A stretch of DNA of 64,000 bases from Candidatus Rifleibacterium amylolyticum (GTDB taxonomy: Bacteria > Muiribacteriota > Ozemobacteria > Ozemobacterales > Ozemobacteraceae). The stretch spans positions 37,750 through 101,749 of the forward strand of contig JAACJG010000007.1 of NCBI GenBank assembly GCA_009917695.1, read 5' to 3'. This document shows positions 34,615 to 43,234 of this stretch, piece by piece. The notes beneath the pieces were generated by a model, which was given only the letters and a program-made list of their open reading frames with translations, did not search any database and was not told where the DNA came from. Made by a program: the position numbers and the translations under genes. Position 1 is the first letter of the stretch; each line of letters starts with the position of its first letter.

Positions 34615-35580
34615 TCAATAATAAACACAGCGGGTAATGTGAGTTGGCGACTGCCGGTATTTTCTCTCCTGTCCGCGGTTCCACAGAAGATAATCGAGAC
34701 CCTGCGAATTAACCCTGACGCCGGCAGCGGCATAAACCTGGCGCAACAGCTCGACCGCGTGGACAGTGCAGGCTCTGATTTCGACCTCGGCGCGTGAGCC
34801 GGAGATCAGCGGTTGCCCGGCAGATATCGCCTGCAGCAGATCCGAACGGTATTTAATCAGACCATCGGTCAACAGCACGTGCGGCACGAGATTGTCAGCA
34901 AATATGGTTAATTCGGCAATATCATCGAATCGGCCATACCCCTGGCCCGAAAAAGCGATATGAAGATCGGAAGCAGTGATCTGGGCACGTTTGAGCAGAC
35001 TGATTTTCCTGCCGGCAATTTCAAAAACATCGCGGTAAAAAGGCATTGCCAGCAGTTGCTCAACTAGACTGGCAGCCGAAAAACCGGCAGTTTCAATAAA
35101 AGAAGTGAAACTGCCATCATACTGATCTTCAAGAAGCCTGCCCAGCTGATTGAGTGCCTCGGCAAACAATCGCATCAACTCACCTGGCAGCGGGTCAGCG
35201 AGATTCTGTTCGAAAATTCGGCAACACGCAGCCACATCAACATTACACAACCAGGCCGCCGAAAAACCGCCCAGTCTTATCGATTCGGCTTTGAGACGCG
35301 ATGCAACAGTAAAATACCCGGTTTTATCCTTATCGAGTCTTAACGAATCAAAATAACCCGAGCCAAAATTGATGCTGTCGAGAGTTATAAAATAAGCCAG
35401 AGTCTGCTCGGCATCTCCACAAAAATGGTTTTCTGTTTCCATCACCGGATTCAGTGCAACCTCGATCGGCAACTGGCGGGCATATTCGTCCAGAAAATCC
35501 TGATCGATGCTGACAAATTCAGCTTGTTCGGCGAGATACCTGCAAGAAGAACGAATTTCATCAAATACCGACACTGTCAC
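34615..35580 (-). CDS. Queuosine salvage family protein (DUF2419/Qng1-like)
   Basis: The 321-residue protein matches the queuosine salvage family by its segments SINFGSGYFDSL, LTIFADNLVPHVLL and the C-terminal PTHITRCVYY, where family members have a PxHxTRxxxY ending. Characterised relatives hydrolyse queuosine 5'-monophosphate to free queuine base, allowing recycling from tRNA breakdown or diet. It has no signal peptide. Neighbours are an exported amidotransferase (convergent) and the OPT transporter (divergent), neither of which has a proven link. No tgt or queuosine transporter is in the window. Confidence 0.82.
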   Translation of the reverse strand: MTVSVFDEIRSSCRYLAEQAEFVSIDQDFLDEYARQLPIEVALNPVMETENHFCGDAEQTLAYFITLDSINFGSGYFDSLRLDKDKTGYFTVASRLKAESIRLGGFSAAWLCNVDVAACCRIFEQNLADPLPGELMRLFAEALNQLGRLLEDQYDGSFTSFIETAGFSAASLVEQLLAMPFYRDVFEIAGRKISLLKRAQITASDLHIAFSGQGYGRFDDIAELTIFADNLVPHVLLTDGLIKYRSDLLQAISAGQPLISGSRAEVEIRACTVHAVELLRQVYAAAGVRVNSQGLDYLLWNRGQERKYRQSPTHITRCVYY

Positions 35581-35704
35581 TTCCTTCTTAATCAGCTCAA
35601 ATTCAAAACATGGCCTACTTTAGCAGATATCGCCGCCAAATTCTACTCTGGCATGACAGGGCTGTATGTGGTATTTTACGCCTAAGTCAATCAGAGGAGA
35701 TAAT

Positions 35705-38023
35705 ATGAGTCAGAAAGACAGGCTGTCACCAAAAGCCTATGAGGCGGTCGACGGCAAGGATTACCCAAGTTTTGTCCCCGCCAGCGAAACTCCGCTGGAA
35801 TTCACGCTCAAAGCGGTTATCATCGGCGTCATCATCGGATCGGTTTTCGGCGCGGCCAATGCCTATCTCGGCCTTAAGGTCGGCTTGACCGTTTCCGCTT
35901 CGATACCTGCTGCGGTCATGGCGGTCGCGATTTTCCGCATATTTTTCCGTCAGGGCACTATTCTCGAAACCAATATAGTACAAACCGTCGGCTCCGCTGG
36001 CGAATCGCTGGCCGCCGGTGTCATATTCACCATTCCGGCATTTTTTATCTGGGGTCTCGAACCCTCCAAGCTTGAAATTACGGTCATCGCCATTGTCGGC
36101 GGTGCTATCGGCGTGCTTTTCATGATTCCGCTGCGCCGTTACCTGATCGTACAGGAACATGGCAAGCTCCCTTATCCAGAAGGAACTGCCTGCGCCGAAG
36201 TTCTCGTCGCCGGCCAGGGTGATATCTCAAAAGCAAAAACTCTGTTTCAGGGAATGGGTATCGGCGCCCTTTATCAGGCTCTCATGCACAACCGCCTTTT
36301 CGGACTGTGGAGCAAAGAACCGGCAACTCATATCCCCGGCTTCAAGGGAGCTGAAATCGGCGCCGAAGTAACTCCCGAACTGCTCGGCGTCGGTTATATC
36401 ATCGGGCCACAGATTTCGGCAATCATGCTGAGCGGAGGCATTGTCGGCTGGCTCGTGCTGATTCCCTTGATCTGCCTGTTCGGAGAACACTGTACAACCC
36501 CGATTTACCCCGAACTGAGCAGTCTCATCAAAGATATGGGCCCTGGCTCGATCTGGTCTCGCTATATCCGCTATATCGGTGCCGGCGGCGTTGCTTTTGC
36601 CGGCATTTTTTCGCTGATAAAATCGATTCCGGTAATTATTTCGAGTTTCAAAGCTGGCCTGTCACATCTTGGCAGAAAAGACGACGGTGAAACAACTGCC
36701 AGAACAGATCAGGATCTGTCGATGGGAGTCGTTATCGGCGGTTCTCTGGTGCTTGCGCTGGCTGCCACGATCTTTCTCAACATGACGATATTCCATTCAT
36801 TCGGAATGTCTGCTATCGCGGGAATTCTGATCGTAGTCTTCGGCTTCTTCTTTGTAACCGTGTCTTCACGCATCGTCGGCCTGCTTGGCTCATCGTCGAA
36901 CCCGATCTCGGGTATGACTATCGCCACGCTGCTGCTGACCTGCATTATTTTCATACTTGCCGGCATGGCCGGAATGCCCAACGTCAAGATTGCCGTTCTT
37001 ACTGTTGGGGCATTCGTCTGCATCGCCGCCGCAATCGCCGGCGACACCTCACAGGATCTTAAAACCGGCTTCTTGATCGGTTCTACTCCAAGATATCAGC
37101 AGATTGGCGAATTCATCGGCGTCATTTCGTCAGGTCTTACCATGGGCTTTGTCATGTATCTGCTCAAAGATGCCATTACTACCGGCGAACTGCCGGCGCC
37201 CCAGGCAAATCTGATGAAACTCGTAGTTGATGGCGTCATCGGCGGCAACCTGCCATGGAACCTCGTCATCAGCGGCATGTTCATTGCTCTTGGAGTCGAA
37301 CTGCTTGGCATCAATTCACTGGCCTTCGCGGTTGGTCTCTATCTGCCCCTCTCGTTGTCGGTTCCGATAATGGCCGGCGGCATTATCCGCTGGATCCTTG
37401 AACGGCGCAAAAGCGACCCCGACCTCGAAGAAAAACGCGAAACCGGTGTTCTTTATTCATCAGGCCTGATCGCCGGCGCAGCCCTTACCGGTGTCATGAT
37501 AATGGTGCTCATGGGCATTGCCGAAAACAGTCCCGGCTTGCTGGAAGGTATCAACAAACCTGGGATTCACATAGCTTCGAAGCAGCTCAGTAACATCGAA
37601 ATCAACGGCCAACCATTGTCAGGGCGCTACCATAATGTGTCGCCCTCGATTTATCCGGCAACAGACGACATAGTCGAAAAAATCTCTCAGGCAAAAACAG
37701 CTCTGCGTCTGCTACAGGCAGCTACTCCGCCAGACCAGGCGGCAATCGATGCTAAAAATGCTGAGATAGCAGGTTACAACGATCAGCTGCAAAAGGCAAA
37801 GACCCAGACTATAACCCTCAAAGCAAACCTGAACGGCAATGTTGTCGAAGAAACCATCGAAATCGGCAAATGGGAACAGGTCTACATCTCTGATGCCGAC
37901 GGCAAAATCAGCACCGGTGGCGAAGCGCCAGGCAGTCAGGGCAAAGGCGTAATCGCATTTCTGCTTCTCTGCTCGACCCTTGCCTATTTTGCCATGCGCA
38001 AACCCGTCAAAAACGGCGATTGA
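35705..38023 (+). CDS. OPT-family oligopeptide transporter
   Basis: ATG 35705 follows GAGGAG; an in-frame start at 35666 does not. The 772-residue protein has about 14 to 16 membrane helices with OPT motifs, including GSVFGAANAYLGLKVGLTVS, the KLPYPEGTACAEVL loop (conserved PYPEG) and SSSNPISGMTIATL. It would carry peptides into the cell, fitting the exported peptidases encoded upstream. Before the last helix there is an extracytoplasmic insertion of about 130 residues (about 615-745), partly coiled coil. It ends in a strong terminator. Confidence 0.93.
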   Translation: MSQKDRLSPKAYEAVDGKDYPSFVPASETPLEFTLKAVIIGVIIGSVFGAANAYLGLKVGLTVSASIPAAVMAVAIFRIFFRQGTILETNIVQTVGSAGESLAAGVIFTIPAFFIWGLEPSKLEITVIAIVGGAIGVLFMIPLRRYLIVQEHGKLPYPEGTACAEVLVAGQGDISKAKTLFQGMGIGALYQALMHNRLFGLWSKEPATHIPGFKGAEIGAEVTPELLGVGYIIGPQISAIMLSGGIVGWLVLIPLICLFGEHCTTPIYPELSSLIKDMGPGSIWSRYIRYIGAGGVAFAGIFSLIKSIPVIISSFKAGLSHLGRKDDGETTARTDQDLSMGVVIGGSLVLALAATIFLNMTIFHSFGMSAIAGILIVVFGFFFVTVSSRIVGLLGSSSNPISGMTIATLLLTCIIFILAGMAGMPNVKIAVLTVGAFVCIAAAIAGDTSQDLKTGFLIGSTPRYQQIGEFIGVISSGLTMGFVMYLLKDAITTGELPAPQANLMKLVVDGVIGGNLPWNLVISGMFIALGVELLGINSLAFAVGLYLPLSLSVPIMAGGIIRWILERRKSDPDLEEKRETGVLYSSGLIAGAALTGVMIMVLMGIAENSPGLLEGINKPGIHIASKQLSNIEINGQPLSGRYHNVSPSIYPATDDIVEKISQAKTALRLLQAATPPDQAAIDAKNAEIAGYNDQLQKAKTQTITLKANLNGNVVEETIEIGKWEQVYISDADGKISTGGEAPGSQGKGVIAFLLLCSTLAYFAMRKPVKNGD

Positions 38024-38037
38024 TCAAATTTACAGGG

Positions 38038-38070
38038 GGCCGGCGGCGATGATTCGCCGCCGGCCTTTTT
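38038..38070 (+). terminator. Strong terminator after the OPT gene
   Basis: A perfect 12-base GC-rich stem (38038-38049 / 38054-38065) with TGAT loop, followed by T5. Confidence 0.92.
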
Positions 38071-38139
38071 GTCAGATAAAACTTTTGTCTGAGAAACAGG
38101 TATAATATGAGTTGAAGTTCGCCCGGCAAGGAGCACATC

Positions 38140-39036
38140 ATGAAGTTTCTGCATCTTCTTTTATCTCTGCTGACTGTTATAACGATCTGGCAGACTCCCG
38201 CCCTGACGGCGCCGTTCACAGACGCGCCACTGCAGTTGGAAAAAGGCAGCGAAACCGTCGCGGAGTTCGAGGCCAAACCAGTAATCAAAAAGATTCCCGG
38301 CTTTCGCATCAGAGTTGCCGGCTACAACATTGCTCACGCCCGCGGCGAAGAGACAGGTGGACTCAACGAAATCGGCAAACCCTCGAAGCTTAAGGGAATC
38401 GCGCAGCTGATCAGAAACAACCGCATCGACATCGTCGGCTTTACCGAGATTTCCAAGGGTGACCTGCGCGTTCTTTTTAAGAATCAGCCAAAATTCATTG
38501 CCAAATATCTCGGCTATCATCATGTCTACGCCCAGAATGTCAGAAAAGGCCTGCTGCTAGCCACTCAGGGCAATGCAATTGTCTCAAAATACCCGATCGT
38601 ATCGCACACAAATCACAAGTTGTACCGTTCAGATGAAAAGCATGAACAAAGAGGTTGTCTCGAAGCCGTGATCGATCTCGGCAAACCAGGCAAAATCAGG
38701 GTTCTGGTCGCTCATCTCAGTCTCAAAGCCGATGAATCGACAAAACAGATAGAAGACATCTGGAAAATGGTAGAAGCCAGCGCCGAGCCGGTAATTCTGC
38801 TTGGTGACTTCAATTCACGCCCAGGTTCAGAACGAATGAAGTGGTTGTCTCAAAAAATGAAAGACACAACCAGCAATCTCAATACCACCTTCAAAAACAA
38901 ACCTGATGTCAAGATTGATTATCACTTCATCAAAGGTCCGTGGCGTTTTGGCGTCAGCAAAGTCGTCGGCTTCGACCTCGGCTATTCAGACCACGGCTGC
39001 CTGATAAACGACTACTGGCTACAAAAGACAAAATAG
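38140..39036 (+). CDS. Exported endonuclease/exonuclease/phosphatase-fold protein
   Basis: A 298-residue protein with a signal peptide (KFLHLLLSLLTVITIWQTPA) and the EEP fold. Motif GYNIAHARG, the metal Glu in FTEI, ILLGDFNSRPGSERM (Asp and Asn), and the final SDHG are all visible. The family includes DNase I-like nucleases, sphingomyelinases and inositol phosphatases. Export suggests an extracellular nuclease or lipid phosphodiesterase for scavenging nucleic acid or phosphate. The substrate is not clear. AAGGAG lies before ATG 38140 and a TATAAT at 38101-38106 could be part of its promoter. Confidence 0.85.
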   Translation: MKFLHLLLSLLTVITIWQTPALTAPFTDAPLQLEKGSETVAEFEAKPVIKKIPGFRIRVAGYNIAHARGEETGGLNEIGKPSKLKGIAQLIRNNRIDIVGFTEISKGDLRVLFKNQPKFIAKYLGYHHVYAQNVRKGLLLATQGNAIVSKYPIVSHTNHKLYRSDEKHEQRGCLEAVIDLGKPGKIRVLVAHLSLKADESTKQIEDIWKMVEASAEPVILLGDFNSRPGSERMKWLSQKMKDTTSNLNTTFKNKPDVKIDYHFIKGPWRFGVSKVVGFDLGYSDHGCLINDYWLQKTK

Positions 39037-39065
39037 CTGAAGAGCTGCGAAGGCTGTTTCTAACT

Positions 39066-39101
39066 GGCTGCTGAAATTACCGCCTCGGCAGCCTTTTATT
39101 T
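39066..39101 (+). terminator. Terminator after the exported EEP gene
   Basis: A 9-base stem (39066-39074 / 39085-39093, one G-T pair) followed by TTTTATTT, 29 bases after the stop at 39036. Confidence 0.7.
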
Positions 39102-39218
39102 CGCAACAAAAACAACCGTACACTCGTCTATATATGTAGTATCATTATTGTGAGACTAATATCAGAGGCCCGGTCGTCATTGTTGAATACCGGTTCTCAT
39201 TACAGGGTGCAGACCTCA

Positions 39219-39686
39219 ATGTTCGTCACTACAGATAAAAAAAATGCCATGGTGCAATACCGGAGATGCCGAAAAGGCTTCTCTCTGCTCGAAGCGATGA
39301 TAGGCATGATCATCTTCTTTCTGCTTTTCGGTTATACGGTACGGGCACTGGCGCCGACCGCGACTGATTCGCACAACCTGCTGCGCGGTGCCACGGTAGC
39401 GATGAACGCCTGCAACTGGTATCTCAACGACCTTGAGCGCCGCATCAACTATCTTGGCGAACTTCCCGCCGCTGATCTTGGCGAAAACGATGTCACACTG
39501 CTGTTCAACGATGATTATTTTTCGGATATCGAGATGCTGCGTAATCTGCAGGCAACATCTTATATCTCGCTCGAAGGTGATCTCTATACAATGCGCATCG
39601 TCTTCAGATGGGGAAATCATGACGCAGATTACAAAAGGCCGCACAGTTTCGAACTTTCGCGCCTGAAGACCAGACCAGGGATTTAA
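39219..39686 (+). CDS. Type IV pilin-like protein (first of three)
   Basis: A prepilin N-terminus is clear: RRCRKG followed by FSLLEAMIGMIIFFLLFGYT, with Glu at +5 after the cleavage Gly. The start is uncertain. ATG 39219 with a weak AGGG site is used, while ATG 39249 would give a shorter 10-residue leader and GTG 39150 a longer one. The mature protein (about 130 residues) has one hydrophobic helix and a small C-terminal domain with acidic residues. It resembles minor pilins of the PilV/GspI type. The next two genes are also pilin-like, forming a minor-pilin set without an assembly ATPase nearby. Confidence 0.78.
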   Translation: MFVTTDKKNAMVQYRRCRKGFSLLEAMIGMIIFFLLFGYTVRALAPTATDSHNLLRGATVAMNACNWYLNDLERRINYLGELPAADLGENDVTLLFNDDYFSDIEMLRNLQATSYISLEGDLYTMRIVFRWGNHDADYKRPHSFELSRLKTRPGI

Positions 39687-39695
39687 GGAACAACC

Positions 39696-40196
39696 ATGCA
39701 TAAAACAGCAAAAGGCTTTACTATTATCGAGATACTTGTGGCAATTGCGGTATTGAGTCTGGTTCTGCTTTTTATCATTCCGGTGTTTTCTTATTCGCGC
39801 CGGGCGAGCACCACCATGAACCGACTCGATTCGTACCACGACGTCCGCCGTGTCGATCAGGAAATCGCATCTGAAATAAAATTCGGTTCTGCCATTCTTT
39901 ATCCACCGCGCCCCACCGGCTCAGATGCGGGGGAATGGCATTCTCAGATCATTTATCGCAATTCGATCAATCAGACCCAGATAATTTTCGTCAACGAAAA
40001 GGATCAGCTGATGGTGCTCAATTACGACGAAATTCTGGGCTCTTATCTTTCTAACGCAAGATTGCTGGGCAACAGCATCAAAGAATTTGCCGCCAGAAGG
40101 CACGGCAATTCAGTAATTGAATATAAACTCTGTTTTGAAGCTGAGCAGCGCGAGTTTGCAGTAAGCAATAGAATCGCGCTCATGAACGTATTTTGA
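39696..40196 (+). CDS. Type IV pilin-like protein (second of three, PilW/GspJ-like)
   Basis: A 166-residue protein whose N-terminus (MHKTAKG, then FTIIEILVAIAVLSLVLLFI) is a canonical type III signal sequence for prepilin peptidase, with Glu at +5. The mature region has the size and strand pattern of PilW or GspJ minor pseudopilins. AAGGAAC precedes the ATG. It lies 9 bases after the first pilin gene and 13 bases before the large Hint-containing gene. Confidence 0.8.
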   Translation: MHKTAKGFTIIEILVAIAVLSLVLLFIIPVFSYSRRASTTMNRLDSYHDVRRVDQEIASEIKFGSAILYPPRPTGSDAGEWHSQIIYRNSINQTQIIFVNEKDQLMVLNYDEILGSYLSNARLLGNSIKEFAARRHGNSVIEYKLCFEAEQREFAVSNRIALMNVF

Positions 40197-40209
40197 GGGG
40201 GGTGCTGAT

Positions 40210-43197
40210 ATGAAAAGACATGGCTCGGCGATTATGGTCGCTGTAATACTTGGATCGGTCTTTTTTGTCGCGGTAAGCAGTCTGCTGCGTTACTCTTCAA
40301 GTGAAATGAAGCACGTCAAGGCAATCAGCGCAGTTCGCAAAGCTGAACTGCTTGCCCTGTCCGGCATAGACTGGGCTGAGAGCGAGCTGCGCAAAGAACG
40401 CTGGTATCAAAAAGAATTTCAGCCCTACGAAAAAGTCATCGGCGTTCATCCAACGCATGGTGTCAAAGAGCTCTATCCCTTCGGCTCTGATGAAGGCAAG
40501 GTAACCATTGTCTGCGAAGACGTCGCCAACGCTGTGCCCGGCAGCAATGTCAGAGGCATGCAACGCCTGTGGTATCTGCACCATATCAATGTCTATGCTC
40601 TTGGCGAATTCGAAGGCTCGAAGGCTCTTGTCTACGGGCGTTATATTATTTCACCCGAACCCGCACTCAACAGCAAATCGACCAATGCTTCCGAATATGA
40701 GAGCCCTGAATATGGATCTCCGCGCGCAACCGCTGTGCGCGTTACCTCTGCGATGGTTAATGGAAATGATGTCAGCGAATTTATCGTTAAAAAAGTCAAC
40801 ACGGCAGCCAATCAGAGCGTCGATATAAACAGCGTTCTGGCGACACTGACACCAGCAGGTGATCCTGGCAGCGAAATTCCACTGCGGCCACAGACAAACG
40901 GCAAAGTAACTGAGATAAAACTGGCCGAGGGGCAAACCTGTCGGGCAGGCGATACTTTTGCTGTGCTGAGCCGCCCGATAATGGCCGCTGGCGGTGTCGT
41001 CGACAGTCGGACGCTGAAGAAAATGGTCAGAGTCACCAAGATTGATCCCAGGGTCTGGCGTGGTCTCAACATTCTCAACCGCAATGATCGCTACGCCCTA
41101 TCCCAGTATATCAGCGGGCTTTCTGATGCCTTTTTGCAGAATTTCGTTTCGCATACGGCTCTTGAGAGTGCCCTGGCTAACCTGGGCAGCAATAAGCTCG
41201 ACGCAAAAATCAGCGCCGAAAACCTGCTGAGCAAGCTTCCTGCCGACATCAACAACACAACGCGATATCGTGCCGAAAATGCCTTTCTCGCCTACATGAT
41301 CCAGAATTTTACCGTTCCCGGCGGAACCTGGGAACGCAAGGAAAAATCTCTCGACAAAACCTATCTCGAGCTCGATCACCCGCGCACCACACAACCGCCA
41401 GCAGATCTTGTAAACTGGCTGCGCGACCTGAACCTGACCTTTCTGCTCAACACCAAACCCAGAATAGATCCGCGCTATTATGAGCCAAAAATGAAGCAGA
41501 GCGAGTTCATCAAGCTGCTTAAACCGCAGTTCAACGTCAGCCCTGAGGAATTCATTCAAAGCCTTTCCCAACTGCCTGATGCCTCACGCTACGTCGATAT
41601 CGAAGAAGGCGATTTTGAGAACTCTCCGGCCGTTTTCCGAGAAACCGAAAATTCGATCGAGATTGTTAAGCCCGATAAAAAGGTAAGAGTAACCGTCGAA
41701 AAGTTCACCAAAGACTATACATTTGTCGATCCCGAATCGGGATTCTCAATCAAGATGGGCGATCTGATGTCGTTTCTGCGCAAATATTACGACGACAGCG
41801 GCTCACAAAGCCCGCGCGAAGAAGTCAGAACAGTCGAGCACATCGACTGGCCTCTGCCCAAGCCAGCGCCTGAACCTCCCAGCGCCCGCCCGGGCGGCAC
41901 CTGGGTCTGGAACCCCGGGACGCCGGGCGTACCTCCCGGCGAACCAACCTGGACCCACAGCAACGGTCAGAAGAAACAGATTCCCGCACCTGTTGGCGGT
42001 GGTCGTGACTTTGAGCCGGCCGGCGGCCCGCCCGATGGTGGCGAAAAAAGTTACCGGGTAGCCGAAATCGCTCCGACCAGTAACGAAACAGGCAGCAGCC
42101 ATGGCGGAAACGAAGTAGAACCGGTAAACAGCCAGTTCAGCAACATTCGCAAACCAATCGAAATCGATACCGGCGGCACCTGGAACTCGACTCCCGGTTC
42201 ACCCGGAGTCGATCCGACCGAAGGCAGCTATTCATGGCGTGAAGACCCGCCACCACCTGAAAACAGTGGAGATGAAACGACACGAAAATGTACAACCTGC
42301 TGTTTTGCTGCTGGCACGCCGGTATTGATGGCTGACGGCTCGACCAAAGCGATAGAAAAAGTCACTGTCGGCGACAGGGTAGCTGCATTCGACGAAGCCA
42401 GCAAAACTATCATCAGTGGCGAAGTGCTGGCTCTTGAATCACCCGAACGTGACCATCTAAGCACTATTACCTTTGCCGATGGAAAAACTCTGCAGTTAAC
42501 CGACGAGCATCCGCTTTACACAAAGGCGGGCTGGGCATCGATAGACCCGGGCTTTACCATGAAACATTACAAGATGGCGACCGAAAAACTGCGAACAGGA
42601 GCTGAAGTCTTCGGTGCTGACGGCAACTGGCACAAAATTGTAGCCTTAAGCACTACCCTCTGCAATATTAAGGTATATAACCTGTCATGGGTCGAACCCG
42701 GCCGGACATTCTTCGCAAACGGCTTTCTTGCTCATAACAAGCCAACCTGCGAATGTGAAGTCTGCAAGCCAGGCGGAGGTGGTGAAGCCGGCGGCAATGC
42801 TAATGAAACCAGCGGCGCCCCAGGCACCGGCAGTTCAGGCAGCGCCACCGACAACACGGCGACCGACCAGCCAGGCGGCGCTGATGGCGGTGCCAATACC
42901 GCCGATGGCACTGGCAACAATCCCGGCGCCGGCGGCACCGGCATAGGGACTTCTGGTGGCCCCGGCAGCGCCGGCGGTCAGGCCAACACATCAGGCAGCA
43001 ACTCAGGCGGCAACAGTAGTAATCCTGGCGGTTCATCCGGCAGCAGCAGTTCCAACCCTGGCTCTTCAAGTTCCGGTTCTTCCGGCACTTCATCCGGCAG
43101 CGGTGGCAGCAGCCATACCGGCAGCAGCGGCAGTAGCGGCAGCGGTGGCATCGCCACGCCATACACCCCGCCCCGTCGCACGGGCGGCGGCTTCTAA
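40210..43197 (+). CDS. PilX/GspK-like minor pilin fused to a Hint (intein-like) domain and Gly/Ser tail
   Basis: A 995-residue protein. The N-terminal helix (SAIMVAVILGSVFFVAVSSLL) and following region resemble PilX or GspK minor pseudopilins (GIDWAESELRKERWYQ). Residues 230-253 carry a lipoyl-like pattern (NGKVTEIKLAEGQ, then CRAGDTFAVL). A long middle region (about 280-560) is followed by a Pro/Gly linker (about 560-690). A Hint domain spans residues 697-843: CCFAAGTPVLMADG (block A), TDEHPLYTKAGW (block B, with His) and TFFANGFLAHN (blocks F-G), ending in His842-Asn843. The next residue is Lys, so classical splicing is unlikely and C-terminal cleavage is more likely. The tail (844-995) is Cys-rich then Gly/Ser/Asn/Thr repeat-rich. 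It is coupled to two prepilin genes. Confidence 0.85.
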   Translation: MKRHGSAIMVAVILGSVFFVAVSSLLRYSSSEMKHVKAISAVRKAELLALSGIDWAESELRKERWYQKEFQPYEKVIGVHPTHGVKELYPFGSDEGKVTIVCEDVANAVPGSNVRGMQRLWYLHHINVYALGEFEGSKALVYGRYIISPEPALNSKSTNASEYESPEYGSPRATAVRVTSAMVNGNDVSEFIVKKVNTAANQSVDINSVLATLTPAGDPGSEIPLRPQTNGKVTEIKLAEGQTCRAGDTFAVLSRPIMAAGGVVDSRTLKKMVRVTKIDPRVWRGLNILNRNDRYALSQYISGLSDAFLQNFVSHTALESALANLGSNKLDAKISAENLLSKLPADINNTTRYRAENAFLAYMIQNFTVPGGTWERKEKSLDKTYLELDHPRTTQPPADLVNWLRDLNLTFLLNTKPRIDPRYYEPKMKQSEFIKLLKPQFNVSPEEFIQSLSQLPDASRYVDIEEGDFENSPAVFRETENSIEIVKPDKKVRVTVEKFTKDYTFVDPESGFSIKMGDLMSFLRKYYDDSGSQSPREEVRTVEHIDWPLPKPAPEPPSARPGGTWVWNPGTPGVPPGEPTWTHSNGQKKQIPAPVGGGRDFEPAGGPPDGGEKSYRVAEIAPTSNETGSSHGGNEVEPVNSQFSNIRKPIEIDTGGTWNSTPGSPGVDPTEGSYSWREDPPPPENSGDETTRKCTTCCFAAGTPVLMADGSTKAIEKVTVGDRVAAFDEASKTIISGEVLALESPERDHLSTITFADGKTLQLTDEHPLYTKAGWASIDPGFTMKHYKMATEKLRTGAEVFGADGNWHKIVALSTTLCNIKVYNLSWVEPGRTFFANGFLAHNKPTCECEVCKPGGGGEAGGNANETSGAPGTGSSGSATDNTATDQPGGADGGANTADGTGNNPGAGGTGIGTSGGPGSAGGQANTSGSNSGGNSSNPGGSSGSSSSNPGSSSSGSSGTSSGSGGSSHTGSSGSSGSGGIATPYTPPRRTGGGF

Positions 43198-43234
43198 TCT
43201 CTGCCACACCGGAATAAATACAAAGCATCAGCCA

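Noticed and set aside
42960..43190. Tandem repeat or CRISPR-like array near the end of the Hint protein gene
   Set aside because: The repetition is due to Gly/Ser/Asn codons of a low-complexity protein tail, with no conserved repeat and spacer pattern.
42956..43234. In-frame upstream extension of the cmoA frame
   Set aside because: It lies inside the Gly/Ser-rich 3' end of the Hint-containing gene in another frame; the family length and motifs fit ATG 43235.
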